Shown one piece after another: positions 15,764 to 24,511 of a stretch of 63,763 nucleotides of DNA (positions within the stretch are counted from its first letter, which is position 1; every line of letters begins with the position of its first letter). The stretch comes from Alistipes sp. (lineage in GTDB: Bacteria > Bacteroidota > Bacteroidia > Bacteroidales > Rikenellaceae), in assembly GCA_017621455.1 (NCBI GenBank), contig JAGATC010000012.1:1-63763 (forward strand). The letters run 5' to 3'. A program made the translations under genes and the position numbers. The notes under the pieces were generated by a model. That model was not told the origin of the DNA. It searched no databases and saw only the letters and a list, made by a program, of their open reading frames with translations.

Positions 15764-17056
15764 ATGAAAAAGTTACTTTGGGCAGTGTTGCCCCTTGCGA
15801 TGCTTATGGCAGTGGCGTGTGGTGGCGACGAAGAGCCTATCATCCCCGATGACCCAAACGAGGAGGAGCCAAAGCCCGAACCTGAACCAGAACCCGAACC
15901 AGAGCCCGAACCTACACCTACCCCCGAGGGCAATAAGTTCTATAAGGGTACGACTATGTCGTTTGCAAACTATATGATAGACTTCGGTTTGGAGTACCGC
16001 GAGAATGGTGAGGTAACAAACCCTTACACTTCGATTAAGAATCACGGTGCAAACATCGTACGCTTGCAGCTCGACCGTCAGCCATTTGCCGAGATTAACG
16101 GCGTTACCATCGACTGGCAACAGATGCCACGCGTGGTGGAGGATGCCAAGATGGCACAGGCCGAGGGCCTCGATATTATGCTCACACTAAAGCCCGACTA
16201 CGACAAATACTCCTCTACGGGAGCTACGCACAACAACATCCCCGAGGATTGGAAGTCGATGGATGAGGTGACACTCGGTGGCAGTCTCTATAACTGGGTA
16301 ACAGAGTCATTGGAGGCACTCCACGCAGAAGGCATCGACCCCAAGATTGTGGCAGTGGGCAACGAGGTGAACATAGGCTTTATGCTAAACGGCGCGCACG
16401 ATGGCGCACGCACGGCACGCCTGCTAAATTATGGTCATACGGCCGTGCGCGACTTTGCGCGTAAGTACAACCTTGAGATATTGTCGGCACTACACATAGC
16501 CAACCCCGCGAAACTAGGCTATGTGGATACCTACACCGAGAATGGCTGCACCAACTACGACATCATTGCCCTATCGTGGTATCCTGGCACCAACATCGGC
16601 CACTCGATGGGCTCCTACGCCAACTTCGAGGCCTTGGGTAAGGCTATGCAGTCGAAGTATAGCAAACGCATTATGATACTTGAGACCGCGCACTCGTTCA
16701 CCACAGGCACAGTAAATGGCCAGTGGATGGGCGACAGGTGCGACAACTCATACAACTATCCCGACTGGAACGATGCCACAAACGCCGCAAACTACACCCC
16801 CGCCAAGCAGCGCGCCTGGTTAAAGGCCTTGGCTGAGGATGTGAAGCGCGGTGGCGGCATTGGCGTTATCACCTGGGGCACAGAGTCGCTACCCGACCTA
16901 CTTACGGGCAAGGCTCAGGGTCACGGCACAGGCCTCTATACCTACCCTGCTGCGTGGGGCTATGGCTCTACGTGGGAGAACAACTCCTATTGGGACTTTA
17001 CCAACCAGAACAACCTCCACGAGGGCATCGACTGGATGATGGACATTGCGGAATAA
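15764..17056 (+). CDS. GH53 family endo-beta-1,4-galactanase-like lipoprotein
   Basis: GH53 enzymes cut beta-1,4-galactan (arabinogalactan I). The ATG at 15764 gives a lipoprotein signal (LMAVAC) followed by a PEPEPEPE spacer, as expected for a surface lipoprotein; an open frame reaching upstream lacks such a signal. The TIM barrel shows GANIVRLQL, the acid/base glutamate E201 in VAVGNEVNIG, YDIIALSWYPG, the probable nucleophile E307 in RIMILETAHS, and GIGVITWGTE. The usual DFHYSDxWADP segment of GH53 is replaced by TLKPDYDKYSS, so the substrate subsites have diverged. It is odd in an alpha-glucan locus with no beta-galactosidase beside it. The length of 430 residues is normal. Confidence 0.82.
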   Translation: MKKLLWAVLPLAMLMAVACGGDEEPIIPDDPNEEEPKPEPEPEPEPEPEPTPTPEGNKFYKGTTMSFANYMIDFGLEYRENGEVTNPYTSIKNHGANIVRLQLDRQPFAEINGVTIDWQQMPRVVEDAKMAQAEGLDIMLTLKPDYDKYSSTGATHNNIPEDWKSMDEVTLGGSLYNWVTESLEALHAEGIDPKIVAVGNEVNIGFMLNGAHDGARTARLLNYGHTAVRDFARKYNLEILSALHIANPAKLGYVDTYTENGCTNYDIIALSWYPGTNIGHSMGSYANFEALGKAMQSKYSKRIMILETAHSFTTGTVNGQWMGDRCDNSYNYPDWNDATNAANYTPAKQRAWLKALAEDVKRGGGIGVITWGTESLPDLLTGKAQGHGTGLYTYPAAWGYGSTWENNSYWDFTNQNNLHEGIDWMMDIAE

Positions 17057-17076
17057 TAATCTAAACTAAATAAACT

Positions 17077-19239
17077 ATGAGCAAGAAGAGCATAATCATT
17101 GCGCTTTGTGTCGTAATAGCAGCCATTGTTGTGGCTCTATTTATGGCCAACGACAGCACAAAGAAGGAGGCAACGTTCGAGCGTGGCAATAGCTTTACGG
17201 TGGTGCCCATGAACATCAAGGAGGGTACTACCCACCACTATCTCACCGACTACTATCCACAATGGATTGGTGCAGATGACGTCACAACCAACGATGAGCG
17301 CCTAAGCATTACCATGACTGCTGAGAACTGGACAGAGTTTGATGTGACAACCGAGTCAGACATCATCGTGTCAACCATAGAGGTTGTTCACGACAATGCC
17401 CCACTCTCAATCGTAGTATTGGGTGGTGCTCGCGACACCGACGGTAGCTACATGTCGACAACAGGCGTGGAGAATGGTCGCGTTCTTATAGCTACCACTA
17501 AGGAGGTAAAAGAGGTGGTTGCAATGTGGCAGAACGAGCGCCTATTTGACATAGATTTCGACGGCAATGCCATCAGCGTAGCCATTCCAGAGCGTGCAAA
17601 GAACTTCAAGCGCTCAGCACTGCGTGTATTTGCTGCGTCAGAGGATGGCCGCTTCAACGATGTGTTGCTACCCTTGGAGTATGGCGCGGTAGTGACTGAC
17701 GCAGAGCAGCTTGAGCGAACTGACCATCAGGCACAGATTCTCTACTCGCTGATGATTGACCGCTTCCACAATGGTAACACCGCAAACGACTGGAAGATTA
17801 ACTCTCCCGAGGTGCTTGATAAGGTAGACTATCAGGGTGGAGACATCGCAGGTATTACCGCAAAAATCAACGACGGTTTCTTCACAGATTTGGGTATTAC
17901 CACAATCTGGATCTCGCCCATCACACAGAATCCTACGGACGCCTGGGGACAGAACGTAAACCCCGACACCAAGTTCTCGGGCTACCATGGCTACTGGCCT
18001 ATCTACAACACCAAGGTGGACTTCCGCTTCGGTACTGACGAGGAGCTACGCACCATGCTTGCTACGGCACACGAGGGCGAGATGAACGTAATCCTCGACT
18101 ATGTGGCTAACCACCTACATATCAACTCTCCCGTACTTCAGGAGCACCCCGATTGGACTACTGACCTCTACTTGCCCGATGGTCGCAAGAACATCGGCCA
18201 GTGGGACGGTGAGACACGTCTAACAACATGGTTCGACGAGCATATCCCAACGCTTGACACACGCCGCGAGGAGGTGTGCGACCCTATGACCGACACAGCA
18301 CTATATTGGGTACGCAACTTCGACTTCGATGGCTACCGCCACGACGCTTGCAAGCATATTCCATTGAACTACTGGCGTATGCTCACCCAGAAGATGAAGT
18401 CGGAGATGCCCGACCGTAACCTCTGGCAGATTGGCGAGACCTACGGCGACGTTGAGCTTATCGGCTCATACGTAAAGAGCGGTATGATCGATGCTCAGTT
18501 CGACTTCAACCTCTACCACACCTCACGCGATGTTATCGTCGATACGAACCGCTCTATGCGTGACATTGTGCGCACCGTGGAGGAGTCGGAGGCAGCATAC
18601 GGCTCGCACCACACTATGGGTAACATCACCGGTAACCACGACAAGCCACGCTTCATCTCGCTGGCAGGTGGCGACATGTCGCTATGGTGCCCCGACGATA
18701 AGGCCGAGGGCTGGCACCGCGAGGTTGTCGTAGGCGATATGGATAAGGGTCACGCTGGCTTGCAGTTGTTGAAGGCTATCATCACCACCGTTCCTGGCGT
18801 GCCTTGTATCTATCAGGGTGACGAGTATGGTGTTCCTGGTGCTAACGACCCCGACAACCGCGATATGATGACCTTCACATGCGCTAACGAATATCAGGAG
18901 CGCGAGTTGGAGCAGACCAAGGCTCTATTCCACAACCGTCGCAGCTCAATGCCATTGATGTATGGCGACTACCGCACGCTATATGTTGATGATAGTGTAT
19001 GGGTATTCATCCGCCACTACATGGGCGATTGGAGTGTTGTTGCGATGAACGTTCGTGACACCGAGCGCGAGGTTATTGCCGAGCTGCCCTCGTTCGTGGT
19101 ATGTGCAGCTGCCGAGTGCGGCGAGTGCCGTGGCTTCGAGACAGCTGTGGCTACCGAGGGTGCTACGGTTGAGTGCTTGGGTGGTGGTAAGGTTAAGTTC
19201 AACATCCCCGCTTATGGCTATATGATTGTAAACAAATAA
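17077..19239 (+). CDS. GH13 alpha-amylase-family enzyme, membrane-anchored
   Basis: It hydrolyses or rearranges alpha-1,4-glucans. Residues 8-24 form a hydrophobic helix without a lipobox, so it is probably a signal anchor facing the periplasm. Residues about 40-210 look like a beta-rich N-terminal domain; the catalytic barrel starts near 217 (ILYSLMIDRFHNGN). All four GH13 regions are present: DYVANH, GYRHDACKH with nucleophile D423, the acid/base E454 in QIGETYGD, and GNHDKPR with D522. A C-terminal beta domain ends the 720-residue protein. It is preceded by GH53 with a 20-bp gap and followed 16 bp later by a second GH13. Bond and product preference cannot be read from sequence. Confidence 0.9.
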   Translation: MSKKSIIIALCVVIAAIVVALFMANDSTKKEATFERGNSFTVVPMNIKEGTTHHYLTDYYPQWIGADDVTTNDERLSITMTAENWTEFDVTTESDIIVSTIEVVHDNAPLSIVVLGGARDTDGSYMSTTGVENGRVLIATTKEVKEVVAMWQNERLFDIDFDGNAISVAIPERAKNFKRSALRVFAASEDGRFNDVLLPLEYGAVVTDAEQLERTDHQAQILYSLMIDRFHNGNTANDWKINSPEVLDKVDYQGGDIAGITAKINDGFFTDLGITTIWISPITQNPTDAWGQNVNPDTKFSGYHGYWPIYNTKVDFRFGTDEELRTMLATAHEGEMNVILDYVANHLHINSPVLQEHPDWTTDLYLPDGRKNIGQWDGETRLTTWFDEHIPTLDTRREEVCDPMTDTALYWVRNFDFDGYRHDACKHIPLNYWRMLTQKMKSEMPDRNLWQIGETYGDVELIGSYVKSGMIDAQFDFNLYHTSRDVIVDTNRSMRDIVRTVEESEAAYGSHHTMGNITGNHDKPRFISLAGGDMSLWCPDDKAEGWHREVVVGDMDKGHAGLQLLKAIITTVPGVPCIYQGDEYGVPGANDPDNRDMMTFTCANEYQERELEQTKALFHNRRSSMPLMYGDYRTLYVDDSVWVFIRHYMGDWSVVAMNVRDTEREVIAELPSFVVCAAAECGECRGFETAVATEGATVECLGGGKVKFNIPAYGYMIVNK

Positions 19240-19255
19240 TTAACACAATAACACT

Positions 19256-20656
19256 ATGAAGAGACTATTCGCACTCGTTGCACTTGTTGCAACACTGGTA
19301 GGTTGTGCTACCACACAGGAGAAGGTGGTCGAGAGCCCCGCATTTAATAAGAATAACGCTGTAGTCTACGAGTTCAACATTCGTCAGGCTACCGAGGAGG
19401 GCACCTTTGCTGCTGCCGAGGCATATCTCCCCGAGCTTAAGGCTATGGGCGTGGATGTAGTATGGCTTATGCCTATCAGCCCCATTGGCGTAGATGGCCG
19501 CAAGGGCACACTTGGCTCATACTACTCGATTATCGACTACAAGGCTATCAACCCCGAGTTCGGTACCATGGAGGACTTCGACCACTTCCTTGCTACGGCT
19601 CACGACCTCGGCCTTAAGGTTATCATCGACTGGGTGGCTAACCACACCTCACGCGATGCTAACTGGTGGAAAGAGGGCAAAAAGGATTGGTACGTGATGG
19701 ACGAGGAGACTGGCCTACCTATCGTAGAGTACGACTGGACAGACATCGCTAAGCTCAACTACGAGAACCAGGATATGCGTGCAGCTATGCTCGACGCTCT
19801 TAAGTTCTGGATCGAGAAGGGCGTAGATGGCTACCGTTGCGACGTTGCTATGAACGTTCCCGCAGACTTCTGGGCAGAGGCTTGGAAGCAGGTACGCGAG
19901 ATTAACCCTGACGTATACCTCTTGGCCGAGGGCGAGGAGACATGGTTGCACGAGGCAGGCTTCGAGGTAACCTACGCTTGGGAGCTACACCACATCTTCA
20001 ACGCTATGGCAAAGGGTGGCAGCGAGACAAAGAACGTTGCTGGCGACGGCACCATCAAGACCGACGCTAAGAGCGTTCAGGACCTTAAGGATTACCTCGC
20101 ACGCGACGAGGAGAAGTATCCCGCACCCGCAATGCGCTTGATGTTCACATCAAACCACGACGAGAACTCATGGGCTGGTACCGAGTTTGAGCGTATGGGC
20201 GATGCTCACAAGGCATTTGCAGCCCTCACATTCGTACTTCCTAAGAGCCAGCCACTTATCTACACTGGCCAGGAGATTGCGCTCAACCGCCGCTTGGAGT
20301 TCTTCGAGAAGGATTCTATCGTGGAGCTTGTCGATACGGAGTATGGCAAGGAGTACCGCGACTTCTACCGCATGCTCTGCGCCTTCCACCACAACAATAA
20401 GGCTCTCGAGGCTGGCGACTGCGTGGCACCTATCGTATACGTAGAGGGTGCTCCCGAGACTGTATTTGCATTCACACGCGAAAAGGAGGAGAACAAGGTA
20501 TTCTGCTTGTTCAACTTCTCTGCAGAGCCTACATCGGTTACTATCACTGAGACTGAGGCTGGCGCCTACACATGCGCTTGTGGCGAGACTAAGAGCTTCG
20601 CAGCAGGTGATGTTGTTGAGCTTGACGCTTGGGGCTTTATGCTTCTCTCGAAATAG
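19256..20656 (+). CDS. GH13 alpha-amylase lipoprotein
   Basis: This is an alpha-glucan hydrolase exported as a lipoprotein (lipobox TLVGC, Cys18), so it acts at the outer membrane or in the periplasm. The 466 residues start the barrel at VVYEFNIRQ and show DWVANHTSRD, GYRCDVAMNVP with nucleophile D196, LLAEGEE with acid/base E225 and SNHDENSW with D302. The Lys-His pair that usually follows the nucleophile (DxxKH) is replaced by DVAMN, which should alter subsite +2. It is closely similar along its whole length to the next gene, which has no signal peptide; the two are tandem paralogues. A hairpin terminator follows at 20669. Confidence 0.9.
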   Translation: MKRLFALVALVATLVGCATTQEKVVESPAFNKNNAVVYEFNIRQATEEGTFAAAEAYLPELKAMGVDVVWLMPISPIGVDGRKGTLGSYYSIIDYKAINPEFGTMEDFDHFLATAHDLGLKVIIDWVANHTSRDANWWKEGKKDWYVMDEETGLPIVEYDWTDIAKLNYENQDMRAAMLDALKFWIEKGVDGYRCDVAMNVPADFWAEAWKQVREINPDVYLLAEGEETWLHEAGFEVTYAWELHHIFNAMAKGGSETKNVAGDGTIKTDAKSVQDLKDYLARDEEKYPAPAMRLMFTSNHDENSWAGTEFERMGDAHKAFAALTFVLPKSQPLIYTGQEIALNRRLEFFEKDSIVELVDTEYGKEYRDFYRMLCAFHHNNKALEAGDCVAPIVYVEGAPETVFAFTREKEENKVFCLFNFSAEPTSVTITETEAGAYTCACGETKSFAAGDVVELDAWGFMLLSK

Positions 20657-20668
20657 TTTAATCACCAT

Positions 20669-20710
20669 AGGTACGCTACCATCAAGGGTGGCGTACCTTG
20701 TTCGTTTTTA
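20669..20710 (+). terminator. Hairpin terminator inside the PUL
   Basis: A 12-bp stem (AGGTACGCTACC / GGTGGCGTACCT, one G-T pair) with a 6-nt loop is followed by TTGTTCGTTTTT. It lies between the lipoprotein GH13 and the GH13 without signal peptide, whose ATG is only 9 bp further on, so it could attenuate transcription of the last two genes. Confidence 0.65.
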
Positions 20711-20718
20711 AGAGGTTG

Positions 20719-22011
20719 ATGATGTATAAAAATCCTGAATGGAGCTACTCAGCCGTACTTTATGAGCTGAACATCAGGCAGTTTACGCCAGAGGGCACAT
20801 TTAGCGCAGCGCGTGAGCGACTACCATTTCTGCGCTCAGTTGGTATCGATGCCATCTGGCTTATGCCCATCTACCCTATCGGCATTGAGGGTCGCAAGGG
20901 TAGGCTTGGCTCCTACTACTCGATTCGCGACTATACGGGCGTAAACGAGGAGTTTGGTAGCGCCAAGGAGTTGCGCGAGTTTATCGGCGCGGCACACGCT
21001 CTCGGCATGAAGGTTATCCTCGACTGGGTAGCCAACCATACGGCACGCGATGCACGATGGATTACGGAGTGCCCTGCCAACTGGTATGAGCGCGACGAGG
21101 CGGGTGTGGCTAAGGTGCCATGGGACTGGACCGACACCGCTAAGCTTAACTACGCCAACCACGATGTGTGGCGTGGCCAAATTGAGGCTATGCGCTACTG
21201 GGTGGAGGAGTTCAAGGTTGACGGCTTTAGGTGCGACATGGCTATGCTTGTGCCCATAGAGTTTTGGCAGGAGGTGGCCGAGGAGCTACACCGTGTTAAG
21301 CCCGACATCTTTATGTTGGCCGAGGCTGAGGAGGATAATCTCTTTGACCGTGCCTTCAACGCAAGCTACCAGTGGAATATCCACCACATCATGTGCGACA
21401 TAGCTAAGGGGGCACGCCGCGTGTGGGATATGCGCAACGCTATCCACGCGGAGCGTGCGAAGTACCCTAAGGAGGCTATGCGCATGAGCTTCACGTCGAA
21501 CCACGATGAGAACTCGTGGAGTGGATCGGAGCAGAGTCGCTTTGGTAAGGCACTCGAGGTGATGACGGCAATGACCTTCCTTATGCCCTCCACTATGCCT
21601 CTCATATATACAGGTCAGGAGGTGGGCTACGACCACTCGTTCGAGTTCTTCGACCGCGACCCTATCCCCGCTGAGGCATACAAGGAGAACCGCACAACGG
21701 AGCTATACCGACGCTTAACGGCATTAAAGCATAGCGAGGCGGCACTGGCAGCAGGTGAGCGCGGTGGCGAGATGATAGAGATTGAGAACAACGCCAAGGA
21801 TTGCATGATGACCTTCGTGCGAGAGGTAGAGGGTAGCCGCGTGGTGGCCATTATGAACCTATCGCCATATACGATACATGCCGACTTTAACACGGGCATA
21901 TATGCTGGCAAATACCTCGACGTGATGAGTGGGATGCAGGCTACCCTCGCAGAGCATGTCGACGAACATATAGCACCCTGGAACTACCGCATATTGGTAA
22001 AAAAACAGTAA
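20719..22011 (+). CDS. GH13 alpha-amylase-family enzyme without signal peptide
   Basis: This is predicted to be a cytosolic alpha-glucan hydrolase that degrades oligosaccharides after import. It begins MMYKNPEWSYSAVLYELNIRQ with no signal sequence; the open frame can be extended to a TTG at 20698, but that region overlaps the terminator. The 430 residues show DWVANHTARD, GFRCDMAMLVP with nucleophile D173, MLAEAEED with E202 and SNHDENSW with D263. It parallels the preceding lipoprotein GH13 through the barrel, so the pair reflects duplication followed by relocation. susA starts 10 bp downstream. Confidence 0.9.
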   Translation: MMYKNPEWSYSAVLYELNIRQFTPEGTFSAARERLPFLRSVGIDAIWLMPIYPIGIEGRKGRLGSYYSIRDYTGVNEEFGSAKELREFIGAAHALGMKVILDWVANHTARDARWITECPANWYERDEAGVAKVPWDWTDTAKLNYANHDVWRGQIEAMRYWVEEFKVDGFRCDMAMLVPIEFWQEVAEELHRVKPDIFMLAEAEEDNLFDRAFNASYQWNIHHIMCDIAKGARRVWDMRNAIHAERAKYPKEAMRMSFTSNHDENSWSGSEQSRFGKALEVMTAMTFLMPSTMPLIYTGQEVGYDHSFEFFDRDPIPAEAYKENRTTELYRRLTALKHSEAALAAGERGGEMIEIENNAKDCMMTFVREVEGSRVVAIMNLSPYTIHADFNTGIYAGKYLDVMSGMQATLAEHVDEHIAPWNYRILVKKQ

Positions 22012-22021
22012 GACAAAGAGT

Positions 22022-23887
22022 ATGAAACGACTTATTTCGATAGTTATGTTCTTGGCTGTGGCATTGTCGGCCACGGCTGCGAAACCTAAAATTGATATTA
22101 AGCATGTCGAGCCACTATCTTGGTGGGTAGATATGACAATGCCTCTGCAGATTATGGTTAACGGCGAGGCAATTGCTGAGTGTAATGTAGAGATACTTCC
22201 CGCAGGTAGTGGAGTAGAGGTGACGGCCATACACAAGGCCGATAGCCCCAACTATATCTTTGTGGATGTAGCCATCAGCGACGATGCCAAGGCGGGTGAC
22301 TATACGCTACGCTTCACTAATGGCAAGCGCAAATACGACTACACCTATACCATTGCAGAGCGTAGCGAGGGCTCGCGCGAGCGTGAGAGCTTCACCACGG
22401 CAGACTTCGTATACCTCATCATGCCCGACCGCTTCGCTAACGGCAACCCCGCCAACGACAGCACCGACGACACCGTAGAGAAGGCCGATAGAAAGAATCC
22501 TGGACGCCGCCATGGTGGCGACTTGGAGGGTATGATAGCCCACCTCGACTATATCGCCGACCTTGGTGCTACGGCCATTTGGTCGACACCACTTCTGCTG
22601 GATGATGAGAATGGTGCCTCGTACCACGGCTACTCATGTAGCGACTACTACCGCATCGACCCACGCTACGGCTCGAACGAGCTGTTTAAGACATACGTCG
22701 AGGAGTGTCACAAGCATGGCCTCAAGGTTATCATGGACATCGTGCCCAACCATAGCTCTACGTCGCACTGGTGGTACAACGACCAGCCCTTCAAGGATTG
22801 GACACACCAGTGGGATAAGTACACGCAGTCGAACTGGACTTTCTCTACCAATATGGACTTTAACGCATCGAAGGCTGATCTATACCAGATGGAGAGCGGA
22901 TGGTTTGATAGCTCGATGGCCGATATGAACCTCGACAATCCCTACCTCTTGCGCTACTTCCAGCAGTGGGCTATCTGGTGGATTGAGTACTCGGGTCTCG
23001 ATGGCTTCCGTGTCGATACCTACCCCTATAACGAGAAGATGCCTATGAGCGAGTGGTGTGCTGCGGTTATGGCAGAGTATCCCAACTTCAATATCGTGGG
23101 TGAGGTGTGGACATCATCTATACCTCAGCTTGCCTACTGGCAGGGCGGCAACTACAACAAGGATGGCTTCAACTCGCACCTTAAGTCTATCATGGACTTC
23201 CCGCTCCATGACGCCATACGTGTGGCAATGACCGAGAGTGGCGATAAGTTCGACTGGGGCAAGGGTATGACACGCGTGTACGATGTTGTATCGCACGACT
23301 TTGTCTACCACGACCTCTCGAATATGATGATTATGGTAGCCAACCACGACACCGACCGTATTGCCGATGTATGCGAGGGTAACGCCCGCAAGATGAAGAT
23401 TGTGACTACGCTACTATGTACGATGCGTGGCATGCCACAGATGTTGTATGGCGACGAGCTTATGTTCCGCTCTACAGACCGTCGTCGTGGCCACCCCACC
23501 CTTCGTGTAGACTTCCCAGGTGGCTGGGAGGGTGATGCCGTTAACCTCTTCGACCGCAACGAGCACGAGGGCGACCAGAAGGAGGTATTCGACTTCACAC
23601 GCACGCTAATGAACTGGCGTAAGTCGAAGGAGGTAATCCACACGGGTAAGACCCTCCACTTCATCGACCGCGACAACACCTACGCCTACTTCCGCTATAA
23701 CGACACCGATGTAGTCTTTGTCTACATCAACAACTCAGCCTCGGAGCGCACCGTGCCCTGGGGTCGCTATGCCGAGATTAGCGAGAACCTAAGCGAGGGT
23801 CGCGATGTAATCACTGGCGAGAAGGTGGTGATGGATAACATTAAGGTTAAACCCATGTCGGTACTCATTGTCGAGTTTAGCCGATAG
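22022..23887 (+). CDS. susA: SusA-type periplasmic GH13 (neopullulanase/cyclomaltodextrinase)
   Basis: This is probably a periplasmic enzyme that cuts imported malto-oligosaccharides and cyclodextrins. The signal peptide ends near ALSATAA (residue 20) without a lipobox. Residues about 25-115 form the N-terminal Ig-like domain of cyclomaltodextrinases (VEPLSWWVDMTMPLQIMVNG), followed by the barrel from FVYLIMPDRFANGNPAND. Catalytic regions: DIVPNHSS, GFRVDTYPY with nucleophile D332, IVGEVWTSS with E361 and VANHDTDR with D443. Its 621 residues match the 617-residue B. thetaiotaomicron SusA. It is the last PUL gene and is followed by a strong terminator. Confidence 0.93.
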   Translation: MKRLISIVMFLAVALSATAAKPKIDIKHVEPLSWWVDMTMPLQIMVNGEAIAECNVEILPAGSGVEVTAIHKADSPNYIFVDVAISDDAKAGDYTLRFTNGKRKYDYTYTIAERSEGSRERESFTTADFVYLIMPDRFANGNPANDSTDDTVEKADRKNPGRRHGGDLEGMIAHLDYIADLGATAIWSTPLLLDDENGASYHGYSCSDYYRIDPRYGSNELFKTYVEECHKHGLKVIMDIVPNHSSTSHWWYNDQPFKDWTHQWDKYTQSNWTFSTNMDFNASKADLYQMESGWFDSSMADMNLDNPYLLRYFQQWAIWWIEYSGLDGFRVDTYPYNEKMPMSEWCAAVMAEYPNFNIVGEVWTSSIPQLAYWQGGNYNKDGFNSHLKSIMDFPLHDAIRVAMTESGDKFDWGKGMTRVYDVVSHDFVYHDLSNMMIMVANHDTDRIADVCEGNARKMKIVTTLLCTMRGMPQMLYGDELMFRSTDRRRGHPTLRVDFPGGWEGDAVNLFDRNEHEGDQKEVFDFTRTLMNWRKSKEVIHTGKTLHFIDRDNTYAYFRYNDTDVVFVYINNSASERTVPWGRYAEISENLSEGRDVITGEKVVMDNIKVKPMSVLIVEFSR

Positions 23888-23909
23888 GTGGTACTACTAT
23901 GTCTAATGG

Positions 23910-23948
23910 AAGGGGTTGGCAACATTTAATGCCGACCCTTTTTTGTTA
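23910..23948 (+). terminator. Terminator at the end of the PUL
   Basis: AAGGGGTTGGC pairs with GCCGACCCTTT over a 10-nt loop and a T-run (TTTTTTG) follows directly. This is a canonical intrinsic terminator 23 bp after susA. Confidence 0.88.
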
Positions 23949-23972
23949 TTTAGGAAAAATGTATTAATTTTG
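23942..23972 (+). promoter_or_regulatory. Promoter of the coiled-coil protein gene
   Basis: TTTG (23942-23945), a 19-bp spacer and TAATTTTG (23965-23972) form a full Bacteroidetes promoter. Its TTTG is part of the T-run of the PUL terminator. Confidence 0.75.
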
Positions 23973-24003
23973 TGACAATTGAGAATTATAAAACTAAATA
24001 GCT

Positions 24004-24465
24004 ATGAAGAGACTACTATTGACAATGGCGCTGATGGTTGCTGTAGGCACCCTATCGGCACAGCTACCCGACAAGACATTGGCCGAGGCACAGATAGAGT
24101 ATGACCGCGCTATCGCTGAGCAGAAGACCGCCCTTGAGGAGATACGTAACGAGGAGCGTCGTATCACCGATGCTGCGAAGCACCGACTGGAGGATGCCCG
24201 CGAGGACCTCAATAACATCAAGGAGCGTCACAAGCTCATCGTAGAGGAGCAGAAGCGTAGAGTAAAGGAGGCAAAGGCACAGCTTAAGAGCGCCAATAGC
24301 CGTTACAAGCAGGAGGCCGCACGCACAAAGCAGGAGATTGCCGCAGCTAAGGCTCGCACAAAGTCGGTGGAGGCAGAGCATAAGAGCGCTGTAGCGCGCG
24401 CAAAGGCCGAGATTGCCCGCATCAAGGCTGAAGAGCAGGAAGACAAGGTGCGTAACCGCAGATAA
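24004..24465 (+). CDS. Secreted coiled-coil protein of unknown function
   Basis: The 153 residues start with a signal peptide (MKRLLLTMALMVAVGTLSAQ, cleavage near residue 20). The remainder is one long, highly charged helix with heptad character, rich in A, E, K and R (for example KAQLKSANSRYKQEAAR), with no cysteine and almost no aromatic residues. A long rod-like periplasmic coiled coil is expected. It has its own promoter after the PUL terminator, so it is probably not part of the PUL. I do not recognise a family; a structural or envelope-spacing role is possible but unproven. Confidence 0.75.
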   Translation: MKRLLLTMALMVAVGTLSAQLPDKTLAEAQIEYDRAIAEQKTALEEIRNEERRITDAAKHRLEDAREDLNNIKERHKLIVEEQKRRVKEAKAQLKSANSRYKQEAARTKQEIAAAKARTKSVEAEHKSAVARAKAEIARIKAEEQEDKVRNRR

Positions 24466-24511
24466 GCTATACACACAGAAAACATAGGGGAGTAATCCAA
24501 ACAATGGAATT

